NCBI RefSeq assembly: GCF_000003815.2
Contig: NC_049981.1
Span: 115,764 to 179,763 of the forward strand
Origin: Branchiostoma floridae
Taxonomy: Eukaryota; Chordata; Leptocardii; Amphioxiformes; Branchiostomatidae
Direction of reading: 5' to 3'
DNA: 64,000 nt
Below the pieces are notes generated by a model that was given only the letters and a program-made list of their open reading frames with translations, ran no database searches and was not told the DNA's origin. Made by a program: the position numbers and the translations under genes. Of the stretch, positions 44,201-55,129 are shown piece after piece (positions within the stretch are counted from its first letter, which is position 1; the number at the start of each line of letters is the position of its first letter).

Positions 44201-47200
44201 ACTTGCAAATGTTTCGAAAGCTACAGCGCTCGTTGTCATTTTGCCATGCACGAAATATGTACATAGTTGTACGGGGCAAAACCTGTAGATGTGAAAAAGT
44301 ATAAGCATTACGTAGGTCTGAGGTCTTTTTGTTGCACAACACGCACTTATTTGCACCCATGCAAAGAGGTCAAACCAGGACAAACCGCGATCAGGCGCAT
44401 GACCTGTCGTAGAGAAGGCTGCGCAGAACGGATGCGCATAGAGCTCTGCGGTTCGACTGCGTTTGGGCATTGTTATGTAAATCGGAATAATGGTCAAGAT
44501 TAGAACTGTTTACAAATAAGGGGCCATCATTTTTGACATGTTACCCACAATGCGTCTGCGCATGCGTTCGTAAAACCTTCTTATTAACAACATGACTAAC
44601 GTTTGATAGATATGGCGCATGCGGACTAACGTTAACACCTTTTCTTCTTTCAATTAGATGCAGTGGGCCATAATGAGAACAACTGATCTCTGAATGTTTG
44701 CTTGGCTAGAACGTAAACAAATCTAGTGTAGTCTCTACCAGACTCATTTTCAACAACCAGACTCATTTGCAATTTGTGTGCCAGCGTCTCCGAAGCAATA
44801 TCTTATAAGCCTCCGAATGGATTGTGATATTACATGTATATTATATCAATCCAAAAATTACATACATGCAATTAAGGCCTTTATTTGCGCGATTAACCCT
44901 ATAGATCGTTTTCACAATGACGTCACAGTCGCATTCGAACGTTCGAACGGCCATGTTGGATGATAAGCGGCTCGATCTCCACACGGCTGTGTGTTGCACG
45001 TGGTGGACCCGTTCGTGGAAAGAAGCCTTTTTTATTCAGAAACGGACTAGATGTTTGCCGTGCTAACTGCGAGTTCCATAAACACTCGCCGTTTCTATTC
45101 AACAACATTACCTGTATACAGTCCGTCCTATTTTCAATAACTTGATTAAACCACTCTCCTACTAGCCCACCAACAGTAGCCCTGCCGCGGAGTTTGTGCA
45201 TGCTTTTTAAAAAAATTTTGGGAGAAAGTTGGTTTCTGGTACAGTGTATGTCATGGACGTATACCATGTTACACGAAAATGTCAGCAAGCTTGTTCTATT
45301 TCTTCTTCATAAAACACGGCACATCGCGTCCTGAGTACTGCCCCCGATGTTCTGTCGTTAATCAAGCGAGGATTGAAAATTGTTTGGCTTGTTCACGAGG
45401 AACGAAAATCGAACTTTTTTACCCACGATTGTGTAGCTGGTAGAACAAAACAAAAATTTCTTCAGCCGCAAACTTTACCTAAGGCAAGACAAAACATGTC
45501 AATGCGGAACTTACACGTGTTAACGGGCACAATACACCCCTCACGCGCATCTCAATCGTTGTGTCAGTTTTACGCTCAGCACGGCCCAGTACGCTTACCT
45601 AAAAGTATGAGGTGAGGTGTGTATTGTGCATACGACTGGTATGATCATATGAAGAAAAATGTCAATACGGACCTCAGATGGACTTAATATATACGCTCGT
45701 GTGACTGCACCTGAAGGATTGCACATGCGTACACATTCAAGTCCGTATGAGGTTCGTATGAAATTCTTAGCCCCCACCGTGCTAAACAGGTCGCTGGGAA
45801 AATAAAATTGGACAAATATATACAGATAACATGCCAGAGGAGTTAGCTAGGTCGCAGGCGATACTCCCTCGGCCAACTAACTTCTCTAGCATGTTATCTG
45901 AGTGTCTATATTTGTTTAATTTCTGCTTTTTTCCAAGTGGTATGTGTGAAGCCTGATAGAGACAAATAGTCCATAGGTACCTCATACGAACTTTGATAAA
46001 GATTCTTTATTGAGACACGGCAAAAGTACAGAGACTTTCGTAAGGTCTACATGTATAACAGATATACGCACGTGTGACGGCACCCTTACACAAAACTTTG
46101 ACAGCCCCTTCCGTATCTCGCACGATTTTAGTATTGAATCGACAAAGTGTGGCGTGTCTTCCAGCGAGCTTTGCGCTTGTGGCGAGGGAAGCTTCTACAA
46201 GTCTGGTCGAGTTCTGTCACCTCCATGTCGCGACGGGCACTAAACGCAATTTGGCATCTGACTAAACATGTGCTAAGCATTCTCAGAGTTTGAACTTTCA
46301 GTATCAAGTGCAACGTTACAGTCTGTCGCAATTACGTCAGCGCTAGCAGCCCTGATTCGTATGTTTAACGTTAGTTGATCAACTGAATTGTAATTTTGTA
46401 AACAGACCTTTCTAATACACATGTTGACAAAGCCAAAATACGGAAAAAAGACGCGCGCACGAACTTTTTTAATACCACTATCCTGCTGGCCCCCACTTGC
46501 CTCACGGAGTTAGGGTCGGGGAAGCGCTAAATCTTGCCCCTTGTTAGGCAAGTGGACAGTGAGGGCCAGCTCGTGCGCGCATATGTGGTGGGGATTGGTA
46601 GCTAGTCCTCTGCACGCCACCTGTCAGTGAAAGGATATCACCCAGGGTAGCCGGGCCAGGTACAGTGAATGATCGCGGTTTTTGCGAGGCCGCTTCACCG
46701 CGAACTCTAAACCACCGCGAACACTCCATTTCCCGCTACCGCAAAAGTAAATCCTCGCGATCGGCACCAGCATTAGATCGTTGAAAAAAGTGCCATTTTT
46801 AAAAGTATATAGATCAAGACGTATTATTGCAACTTTGTCCTGATTATTGCAATATTGGCTACATCACTTAATGATTCACAGAATGGAGACAAAACAGCAC
46901 ACTTGAACCCGCAAGTAACTTTGCTGGTGCCGTTCTGTGTTCTAGTCATCCAGGTTATCATCCAACATGGCGCCCACGCGTGATCGAACGGTTTTCGAAC
47001 GTTCTGTGAAAACGATCTATTCAGACCGGGCTTTTTTGGTCATCCCTGGGACCGGGGGGGGGGGGGCTTTTGAGGCCCTTCACTTCTANNNNNNNNNNNN
47101 NNNNNNNNNNNNNNNNNNNNNNNNNNNNNNNNNNNNNNNNNNNNNNNNNNNNNNNNNNNNNNNNNNNNNNNNNNNNNNNNNNNNNNNNCGACGTGCCGTA

Positions 47201-48694
47201 GGGCCACCAAATTTATAGGACATAATTTCGACATAATATCTGACAAGTATGTGACGTTTGACGTTACGTTGACGTAAGATGACGTAATTATGACGTCATC
47301 AATTTGATTATATTGGCCGGACCCATGAAAAAGGGGTATTCTCAGAAAACTTCAAGTTATGCTACAAAAATGTAACAAGAAGTGCAAATAACAGAATAAT
47401 AAAGTTTATTAAGACTTGTGTTGCCAATAGCAACATCAATGACGTCAAAATGACGTCATAAAATGACGTCATGCACATCCAAGATACGAGTTGGGCTCCG
47501 CCATATTATATCAACCACCTTGAATTTTCAAAAATACTTTTTTTTGCAACAAATAATCACAAAGGGCAATGGAAATAGACTAAATTCATTCATTTAGTTG
47601 GTTTTTGATGAAAAAATACCAGGTAGTTACAAATTTTAAGGGAAAATTAGCTTGTTATTGTTGATCTGGCTATACGGTCCGCCATCTTGGATTTTGGGCT
47701 GATGACGTCATCAAATTAGCATAATTCATGCATAAATAATTATGAAAGATATGCTAAATAATGTAAGATTTTATTAATGTAACAAAATAGCAGTAATATA
47801 GCGAATAAATGTGATAAATACACTGTTAGAACCCAAAATAGTGATTTTTGGCAAAACTGCCTGTCAACAAACGGTTGCCATGGCAACACGAAAAAATGGA
47901 AAATTTGTCAAACTTCGTGAAATTGTTGCCAACAATATTTTAGGAAAACTCACCAAATTTGGTGGCTCTAGCGTAAGCCCTTCTGGCGTTATAGGACATC
48001 GAAGTCGGCGCGGGCCTCAAAGCCCCCCCCCCCCACCCCCCCCATCCCGGTCTNNNNNNNNNNNNNNNNNNNNNNNNNNNNNNNNNNNNNNNNNNNNNNN
48101 NNNNNNNNNNNNNNNNNNNNNNNNNNNNNNNNNNNNNNNNNNNNNNNNNNNNNTGCGACAAAAATGCCGTAATTAATTAGTTTATGGAAATTATGGAAAT
48201 TTTATACTTATGACACGTGAACTTCACCATGCATAGATTATGTAAATTTAGAGCCATTTGTCTGTAATCTATAACGAAGGCTGTTCAAATCTCATGTATG
48301 GGCTCTCCAGATCCTTTTTGTCAACAATTGGGGAGCAAAATTGGTCTGGTAGAGGCTAACCTAGGGCTAGTAGAAAGAAAGTTTGGTTGAAAGGGAAAAA
48401 TGTCTTTTCAACAGTATTGACAAAAATGATTCCTTCCAGGTGCGAGTGGAGAAGGCCGTCCTTGAGGACATGGAGCGTGACCTTCAGGAGGTCGCGCAGC
48501 TCGAACTGGCCAATGAGAAAGAAGAGAAGGATGGGGAGAACCTGCGGAGCATGCGCAGACGGGAACTGGAGAGGACCAACAAGCAGAAGAGCCAGATCAA
48601 ACCGGTTCAGGACACGCACCACGTGCAGGCCACTCAGGACATGAAGGCCAAGTTTCTGGCGCTCACCACCATCCCTGAGGAAAAAGTCGTCTGA
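40828..48694 (+). CDS. coiled-coil protein, 328 residues, unrecognised family
   Basis: Exons 40828-41229, 41644-41778, 42234-42368, 42734-42793 and 48440-48694 join in phase 0 throughout: 134, 45, 45, 20 and 84 codons plus stop. The ATG at 40828 has a good Kozak context (TTACCATGG). The protein starts with an acidic segment (PEVPEEEPEIDPYQGLDNEE), then Glu/Lys/Gln-rich helix with heptad-like spacing over most of its length. An acidic break, TSDDEVDPEA, lies near residue 240, then more helix, ending EEKVV. No signal peptide or membrane segment. A cytoplasmic structural, cytoskeletal or ciliary part is plausible but not shown. The first coding exon follows an acceptor, so a 5' UTR exon lies upstream. 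Confidence 0.85.
41644..41778 (+). CDS. coiled-coil gene, exon 2
   Basis: Exactly 45 codons, AKMKFEVDKEVKKFKNQQRK to VQLLQKQ, strongly charged helix. Acceptor GTTACAG, donor GTTAGA, phase 0 at both ends. Confidence 0.88.
41885..42165. repeat. ATC-rich and (GAAT)n simple repeats
   Basis: ATCATC-type low-complexity sequence at 41885-42070, then GAATGAATGAATGAATGAAT at 42130-42160, in intron 2. Poly-Met and Ser-rich open frames here are artefacts. Confidence 0.9.
42234..42368 (+). CDS. coiled-coil gene, exon 3
   Basis: 45 codons again, KEDEARRKMLAEERLHRLER to VRKMKE. Acceptor CCGTGTAG, donor GTGGGT, phase 0. Confidence 0.85.
42734..42793 (+). CDS. coiled-coil gene, exon 4 (20 codons)
   Basis: Encodes VWLAKEEYEMTSDDEVDPEA, an acidic break in the helix. 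Acceptor TATGACAG, donor GTGAGT, phase 0. The short length and phase fit make it likely but it lacks independent support. Confidence 0.75.
43000..44590. mobile_element. long inverted-repeat element in intron 4
   Basis: The 43000-43440 and 44040-44590 stretches are inverted copies: CAGTCGAACCGCAG against CTGCGGTTCGACTG, and ACATCTACAGGTTTTGCCCC against GGGGCAAAACCTGTAGATGT. Arms of about 450-550 bp flank a roughly 600-bp spacer with no recognisable transposase. Matching ORFs on opposite strands are mirror images of the same repeat. Confidence 0.8.
44895..47035. mobile_element. possible element with inverted ends
   Basis: ATAGATCGTTTTCAC followed by a CGAACGTTCGAACGGCCATG-like stretch at 44897-44965 is inverted, with divergence, at 46948-47027 (ATCCAACATGG, CGAACG, GTGAAAACGATCTAT). 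The two may bound one 2.1-kb insertion or be independent copies of one repeat. Confidence 0.35.
45800..45963. mobile_element. MITE fragment with hairpin
   Basis: AGATAACATGCCAGAGGAGTTAG is mirrored by CTAACTTCTCTAGCATGTTATCT about 40 bp later, and GCCTGATAGAGAC at the right end belongs to the TAGTCTCTACCAG family. Confidence 0.6.
47043..48060. mobile_element. 1-kb inverted-repeat element bounded by gaps
   Basis: The left end, GGGACCGGGGGGG then TTGAGGCCC, gap, GTAGGGCCACCAAATTT, is inverted at the right as AAATTTGGTGGC, GGGCCTCAAAGCCCCCC and CCCGGTC. Both ends contain N runs. The interior holds several TGACGTCA-like words and a perfect GTTGCCATGGCAAC palindrome at 47874-47887. Confidence 0.75.
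47089..47188. other. assembly gap (100 N)
   Basis: Lies inside the left terminal inverted repeat, next to a long G run. Confidence 0.98.
48054..48153. other. assembly gap (100 N)
   Basis: Lies at the right terminal inverted repeat, next to a long C run. Confidence 0.98.
48440..48694 (+). CDS. coiled-coil gene, last exon
   Basis: 84 codons after acceptor CCTTCCAG: VRVEKAVLEDMERDLQEVAQ, then SMRRRELERTNKQKSQI, ending FLALTTIPEEKVV and TGA at 48692. Charged helix with a basic middle. Confidence 0.88.
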   Translation: MRVEKAVLEDMERDLQEVAQLELANEKEEKDGENLRSMRRRELERTNKQKSQIKPVQDTHHVQATQDMKAKFLALTTIPEEKVV

Positions 48695-49082
48695 AACGAC
48701 ACTACGTCACTGGCTGGTGCTGACGTCACATCCGGTAATGACGTCACTTCCTGGACATGCTTGCGGCTCCATGAACAATAAGCTTTCTTACAGTGTGTGG
48801 TCTAATATCAAAGTCTAAGGTTATTCTTTATCAATATGCCAGGGACCTTAAACTTTGACCTTAGACCACAATGCATCATTCTGCACACGAGCCTTTGAAA
48901 CTGTGAACCGTCTAATTAATAGATTCCATGACTTGAACAATTTTTGTGTAATGTGTGCTGAAAATTAATGATTAAGTTTGCGCCAAAATATTACAATGTT
49001 GTTACAAGATTATTATAATATCATTACGTCATAAAGAGACATTTGACAACGTACAGCCATGTAATATATGTTCTGCTTGCAT

Positions 49083-49088
49083 AATAAA
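49083..49088 (+). terminator. candidate poly(A) signal, coiled-coil gene
   Basis: AATAAA about 390 nt after the stop codon. Confidence 0.5.
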
Positions 49089-50116
49089 ATGTTAACAACG
49101 AAAGATTTTATGTGGGTGTATCTCACTTAGCTTGAGATAGTGCTAGCGTTAGAAATGAGAACATGTTATAAGTAGGTGAGTACTATGCTTAAAATAAACC
49201 CATGCTGCAATATTGCCGTACAATTTTTCATAATTAAACAGCTATGAAGTTTTCAAGTGTTCATGTCAAAGATGGTGCAACAGTTCCTAATTACATACAA
49301 CCATTGAACAAAGATGTCTATACAAAATATACTACTGGTGTTGCTGAATATCGAATCATAAAGATCACACTTCAAGTTCTGTATTTTGAACAGTCAGGTT
49401 CTGAACTGGATGCCGTGTTTTCTATGACGTCAGGGGCCGAAATTCACGTGACTACATTGTGGTAGAAATCAGAAACCAGGAGTGTGATTTGAAATATTCG
49501 ATGTTAAATAGGGTAATAGGACTTTTAAATTACATCAGAAGGGATTACATTTTGTTCAAACGTCTATGTTCATTGTATAATACAGTTATGACTGAATGTA
49601 ATTAGGAAATGTTTATTTTTTTGTGACATTTGCACTTTAGACCTAAAAATAAACCTTTATCAGCCATTGGATATAGAATTATAATAACTTTTAATATTCC
49701 AAAGCAAAGAGCAATGCTTCTGTGTGGCACATGTACATACTTCGCCCGATATTTGAGTGTTTTGTGGAATTTATACTTTGACAGCAATGTTTCTATAATT
49801 AACTGTTTTGATGATGTTTATGTATTTCGCAACGTTAACGCCAATTAAGACATAAGTTGTTGACAAGAAAATATTTGTTGCTAACATATTGTGTAATAAT
49901 GATATTTGTACCGAAGGATCTATTGTGAAATTTATCTAAGCTTGAATAAGACTTTGTACAATCTTTAGATATTGTGGAAAAGTAGTTAAAACACTTGGAT
50001 TTAAAATTCCGTTGTTATTTGCCAAATGAATTCGATCATGAAATAGGCTTGGTAAATAAAATTTGTATTCAACTTGGCATTTGCAGGTTAACTTGTTTGT
50101 GTAATTTTTCAGATTC
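49089..50116. other. AT-rich flank, no recognised gene
   Basis: A 73-codon open frame at 49244-49465 has no recognisable motif and may lie in a longer 3' UTR. Confidence 0.4.
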
Positions 50117-50124
50117 TTTGTGAC

Positions 50125-50578
50125 TAGGGGTGGGTACCGGTACAGTGTACCGGTACAAAACCGGTTTTTCGTATTGGACCGGTCCAGAAAAACCGGACCT
50201 GAAAAAATTTGGCGGACCGGATGTTGGACCTATTGGAAAATAAACAGACTATATGATCAGGTATTCACACGTTTTGGGACTTACCGGTCAAGGAAATGGC
50301 AACAGCGAATTAGAGTATAGTCTATTGTCATTTCTACCGAGTTTTAAAGTCAATAGTACAGAGGCAGTTAGCCTTGTAGGGTTTTAAAACGACAGTGGTA
50401 GTCGAATACTCCACAAAACAGATTTCTTTGTTGCGAAAAAGACCATTGTTTTGAGTATCGTCCATTCACAAGTTTTCACATTCTGAATCAGGTCCAGGTT
50501 CAGGTCCGGACCTGGACCTGATCCTTTGGACCTGAACCGGACCTGGACCTGAATTTTCTGTACCGGTACCCACCCCTA
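50125..50578. mobile_element. hAT-type non-autonomous element
   Basis: TAGGGGTGGGTACCGGTACA at the left is perfectly inverted at the right end. Exact 8-bp target duplications TTTGTGAC lie at 50117-50124 and 50579-50586. Subterminal arms contain repeated ACCGG and GGACCTG motifs in inverted orientation, a common hAT pattern. At 454 bp with no transposase ORF, it must be moved in trans. Confidence 0.93.
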
Positions 50579-50586
50579 TTTGTGAC

Positions 50587-51375
50587 GGGTCGTTCAGTGT
50601 AATATAACCAGCTGCTGCCGCGCCACGTGCCTGCGAAGTTGGTGTGTTACGCCGAAAGGCGGTTATACCGGCTATATAGATACAGATACAGTTCAAGTTT
50701 AAGATCATGAATGACGAAGACAGATCGGGAGCAAAGTCGTCAGAAGGTCGTAACCTTCTACACAGACCGCTTGGGGCGACAGCTAAACTATCTCCCCGGT
50801 ATTAGAAAACCTTAAGCTCACATTGAAAATTGTGACGGAGGCTAGGAAGGTCCTGCATGTTTGGAAGGGGGCCTTTACCCAACTTGGCGAAGGTAATAAC
50901 ATACAATACGGCTATTGAATCCGTGCCTATTGCTGAACAGACAGCTATAGAGATGAACAAACCTGTCATAACCAACAAAGCACACAAAACCGCTTCCCAT
51001 TCTAAACCATTCTCGGCTGACAAGCCGTCTAAAGAATCCGTATTCATTGTTAACTAAACAAATTCCACTTAAGCAACACCTCTTTTTCTGTGCGGTATTC
51101 ACTCTATTCCATGCATGACTTCGAGTACGTGATGGTAACAATGCTCTGGTGTGTTTGGAATAAAGATTATGTGAGTTAAGAAGATTAAGAATTGTGTTCC
51201 GTCAAGGCACTATTCTCTATTACAGGGTTGTATGTAGTGGAACAGTATGGCCGTGGTAAGCGTTCGCAAAGCTCTTTACCCTCAAACACCCCAACTGGAC
51301 CTTCATGCGAATATTTTAATTTGTTAACAATTTTGATCTGAATAAAATCATTCTTTTCACACAGTTCACTTGAGT
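50587..51375. other. no recognised gene
   Basis: Short overlapping ORFs on both strands at 50800-51140 are mirror shadows without known motifs. Confidence 0.4.
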
Positions 51376-51379
51376 CCAT

Positions 51380-51560
51380 TTATGGCTCAAATCAGTTGGT
51401 AACGGGGAGACCCTTGTTCGATTCTGTGTAGGATATGGCTGCACCCGTCTTTCGGAAGGGACGTAAAATAGATGTCCCGGAAGGGTCTCCAAACCCCCCA
51501 GTAAAATATACCCTGCTACTTAAACAGCAAGAAAACTTGCTTTCCTAGCAACAAAAAAAA
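51380..51560 (+). mobile_element. tRNA-derived SINE
   Basis: TGGCTCAAATCAGTTGG (A-box-like) and TTGTTCGATTCTG (B-box-like) precede a body containing GGCTGCACCCGTCTTTCGG and AAATATACCCTGCTAC, shared with the SINE at 38178-38640. Confidence 0.7.
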
Positions 51561-51784
51561 ACATAGAAATTGTGTGTGTGTGGGGGGGGGGGGCACCATG
51601 CTTTATCTGTTTAAAACATTCATTGTCGTAACATCTTATTTTGCAAGACCTACACGAAACGTAGAACCGTATTCAACGGTTTTTATCAGATTTGTTTCAA
51701 GACTTTCGGTATCTTTTGATGACGTATTGAAATCCATCTAAGCTTGTAGTTAGTAGTGGCATATAGCTCAGCAAGTGTCCTTAC

Positions 51785-52016
51785 TGTTTCAGTGGCAAGG
51801 TACTAGTAACTCTTTACAGGGAGGGGTTGCTAGCCCTTTCTTTTTTAACGTGCTTAAGACACCTCCTTGTAAGCGTGACCTCCTTCTTACGTCCCTTCCA
51901 AAACACAGATGCAACCCCAACCGAAATGCCCAGCTTAACTGAGGTCTCCCAACTAACTTGAACCTAGAGCTCAACTGTGAGGGTGTTACCAGTTGAGCCA
52001 CAGGGACATCTCTTTA
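51785..52016 (-). mobile_element. tRNA-derived SINE (reverse)
   Basis: On the minus strand it begins TGTCCCTGTGGCTCAACTGG (A box at 52000-51989) with GGTTCAAGTTA (51964-51954) as B box. The body has GGAAGGGACGTAAGA and matches the other SINEs here. Confidence 0.75.
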
Positions 52017-52851
52017 ATAGCGTATGCTTGAGTTGTTTTGACGAACGGGGCCTAGTTACCCTTCTTAATGACCATAGCAGACAGGTATGGTTGACAGGTG
52101 ATAGTAGGTAAACCAGGTAGAACAAAGGCGCCGACAGGTGTATTCGGATAAGAACAAAGAGAGCTCCTTTTAGACCACCACTGTAGTTTACCTGGGGAAC
52201 ATTAATGGAAAATCATTATACGGGTGTCAAATGGAAGAGACGGGTAAGAGGTTGTAAATACTGATTGTAAATGGCAGCATTTGTACAGACAGTGATCTGG
52301 GGTTACCTCTATCGTGAAAATGTTGCTACAAAGATGACATTTGGAGCTCAATGCCCAATCTTGAGTTAGAACTACTCATAGAAACAAACAAAAAGTACAC
52401 AAGAAAGTGCAAGATTGTTGCCTTAACTTACCTTAAGGCAACTACAATTTACGTACTTGTGATATGCAGTGCATATTCTGGCTACGATGTTTAATCGGGT
52501 CGCATGACTTCGTTCTTTAATTTTTTCGATAGACGTCGCTGCAACATAAGCAGTAATCGTGCAGTAGTAATGTTTTTGTCGTGAGACTATAGGGCCGGCC
52601 GCTAGGAGCGCGATTTAGTCAGGCTATTAACACACAGGCAAACAAGCAGAAAACATAGCGACTTTCTTGGCGAAGGTAATAAACGCACCTGCAATTTCAG
52701 AATAGCTGCTGGGAGCTGGGGATTTCTTGCCCAGGGCGAGAACATTAAGGAAGTGCTCCCACCGTGACTTGTCCAGTAATCTGAATGGTGGATTGACCCC
52801 CATAACCACATAAACCCATAAACATCCCAGACTGTCTACCAGCTAGAAACA
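52017..52851. other. no recognised gene, upstream of the LINE
   Basis: No endonuclease domain in sense orientation. Minus-strand ORFs at 52602-52811 could be an inverted LINE 5' piece, but I cannot identify a motif. Confidence 0.35.
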
Positions 52852-54162
52852 ATGGTCAGAGACAGATTAGCATATTACTGGTCACTGATTCAAATATTCT
52901 GTACTGGTTTTCATAGGAACATTATCAAACCATACAGAATGAGCAACATGAGGCCGGTGTCTCTCCTGCCCGTCATGGCTAAGCTACTAGAAAAGTGCAT
53001 CCTTAAAAGACTGCTCCCATCGCTACGCGCAGTTATTAAGAACCAGTATGCTTACATGCGTGGATCGTCTACTACAATTGCTCTTGTACGCTTGGTGCAA
53101 ACATGGTTGACCGCCCTGGACTCTAATAAACCAACCTTAATCCGTGCCATCTTTGCCGACATGAGCAAAGCGTTTGATCGTGTCGATCATGCCCTGCTAC
53201 TTCAGAGTGTGGTGAACCTCCAGCTTAGCTCGAGAATGACATCATGGATCCACAACTACCTAATGGACAGGAAGCAGAGAGTTGTCGTGAATGGAGACCG
53301 GAGCTCCTGGCGGACACTGACTTCCGGTGTCCCACAAGGGGGAGTCATCTCCCCGTACTTGTTCCTACTGTTTATGAGTACCCGGCATACAGTTTACCAG
53401 GACACTCTCGACGTGGGTTATGCCGACGACGTCACACTGTCCAGAATACTGCTGGCACTGAAGGCCGACGAGGACACGACTGTGGAGGAAGAGTCGTCCA
53501 ATCTCGACTCTTGGGCTGGTCGTCACAGGATGATCCTTAACGGCAAGAAGAGCATGCAGCTTCAAATTTGCTTTTGCAAAAGCATTCCGACGCCACCTAC
53601 TCTGATTCTAGGGGGGGAAGCAGTACCCGTCGTGGAGTCAGCTAAAGGTCTAGGATTCATCCTTGACAGAGGTCTAACCCTCAACGACCAGGTTACGTCG
53701 ATGGTGACCAAGGGCTCACGCAGACTTTACTACCTACGTGTCCTAACCAAACAAGGCATGTCGGTGTCCGACCTTGTACAGGTGTATACGGCCCTGGTCA
53801 GGCCCGTACTTGAGTATGGCCATGTTCTCTTAGTCGGTTGCACCAAACAACAAGAACAGTTAATCGAGAAAGTGCAAAGGAGAGCACTAAAGATCATCTC
53901 TCTGGGTGGCAGGAGAAGTGTTCCGGATTTGCCCACACTCAAGAAGAGACGTGAATTCGCTGCCATTAAGCTACTCAAGCAAATGATGAACCCGGATCAC
54001 CCGCTACATGACATGGTCCCTCCGGTCAGGTCAGAGGTCACTGGGAGGTCACTTCGAAGCTCATGTAGTATCTCGGTCCCAAAAGCTAGGACCTCCAGAC
54101 TGCGCAACTCATTCCTACACTATACAATCAGACTGTACAACAAATCAATGACTGGTGCCTAA
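52852..54162 (+). CDS. LINE reverse transcriptase ORF fragment
   Basis: 436 codons without a stop or frameshift. RT motifs appear in order: NMRPVSLLPVMAKLLEK (about residue 32), AIFADMSKAFDRVDH with the first catalytic Asp, SGVPQGGVISPYLF and GYADDVTL with the paired Asp. The C-terminal region RPVLEYGHVLL and EKVQRRALKII is typical of CR1/jockey-class elements. The block between GVPQG and YADD is slightly diverged (FMSTRHTVYQ instead of the usual N-D-L). It copies element RNA at a nicked target; without the endonuclease half this copy could not move by itself. Confidence 0.88.
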   Translation: MVRDRLAYYWSLIQIFCTGFHRNIIKPYRMSNMRPVSLLPVMAKLLEKCILKRLLPSLRAVIKNQYAYMRGSSTTIALVRLVQTWLTALDSNKPTLIRAIFADMSKAFDRVDHALLLQSVVNLQLSSRMTSWIHNYLMDRKQRVVVNGDRSSWRTLTSGVPQGGVISPYLFLLFMSTRHTVYQDTLDVGYADDVTLSRILLALKADEDTTVEEESSNLDSWAGRHRMILNGKKSMQLQICFCKSIPTPPTLILGGEAVPVVESAKGLGFILDRGLTLNDQVTSMVTKGSRRLYYLRVLTKQGMSVSDLVQVYTALVRPVLEYGHVLLVGCTKQQEQLIEKVQRRALKIISLGGRRSVPDLPTLKKRREFAAIKLLKQMMNPDHPLHDMVPPVRSEVTGRSLRSSCSISVPKARTSRLRNSFLHYTIRLYNKSMTGA

Positions 54163-54340
54163 GTGTTTTATTTGTTTATGTACTGTGTATGTCATGCGTA
54201 CTGTACATGTTGTCTAGTCGTTGTAAGTATTTACTCTGAGTCACATTGTAAAGATCAACGGCATTCAGAGATGCTTCTGCTAAGAATTAATCTCTGTAAG
54301 GTTGATTTTATTGAATAAAGAAGAAGAAGAAGAAGAAGTC
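52852..54340 (+). mobile_element. 5'-truncated non-LTR retrotransposon (LINE, CR1/jockey-like)
   Basis: The ORF at 52852-54162 is followed by a 3' UTR with AATAAA at 54314-54319 and a terminal (AAG)n tail to about 54339. The endonuclease half is absent, as in typical 5'-truncated copies. No target-site duplication was identified. Confidence 0.85.
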
Positions 54341-55125
54341 AAGAATGACCCAAAGTAAGTAACAAAGTTACATAATGCAACGTTTCAATTTGATAAAATC
54401 ATGTGATAATAAGATGATACTATCATCTGGCGAAGGTATGAGGTCGCGGAACTCTATTTATTGTGGCAGAAAAACAGCAACAACTAAACAAACAAAACTC
54501 GAAAAGTCTTTATAATCAACAAGTGCTTTCTACAAGTAAACGTGCCATATGATATCCAGGCAAGAATATCAATGATATACATGTAGCATTGAATAACAAT
54601 TATATGAAATTGAAAATCTTGAATATTGCTTAAAGAATGGAATTAACTTTATTATGCATCTACCAACTCTTGATAGCAATACAGTTAAGTGATTATTGCA
54701 GTAAATAGACATATACATTAGGGTGCAATTCACGTATGTTTTGTTCTAAGTTGGAGACCCTTTCATATCCATGTAAATGAAATATACGTTACATGGATGA
54801 TAAATGAAATGAAATATAAGTCTTTCTGGCCGCCATGCTAAACAGAATGGAGCAGCAGCATCCGTAGCATTAACACTTCGTACAACGAGGATGAACTGAG
54901 CTGAAATGAACTGGCGTGAGTAACGGTTGGTATAGCGAATTCATATCACTTTGACCATATTGCTACGCATTGTTTGCTCGTGTGTGTCCTCAGGATCCAT
55001 TTGAACAGTGTTCTGATTCGTCTGTTGTTTGCGTCATTTCAATTGTGGCCTGTCCTGTGTCGACCGCGACCAGTCTTAAACCGTGCGCTTTCTCTTCTAT
55101 AGCAAGAGTTTATCCTTGGCCGCTG
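54341..55125. other. no recognised gene
   Basis: AT-rich flank. TTTATT words near 54452 and 54651 would be AATAAA signals for the minus-strand GPCR gene. Confidence 0.4.
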
Positions 55126-55129
55126 ATGT

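Noticed and set aside
43073..44503. Two similar ORFs (YGAKPVDVKKYKHYVGLRSF) on opposite strands
   Set aside because: They are the two arms of one inverted repeat, not paralogous genes.
49244..49465. 73-codon ORF downstream of the coiled-coil gene
   Set aside because: No recognisable domain; probably 3' UTR or intergenic.
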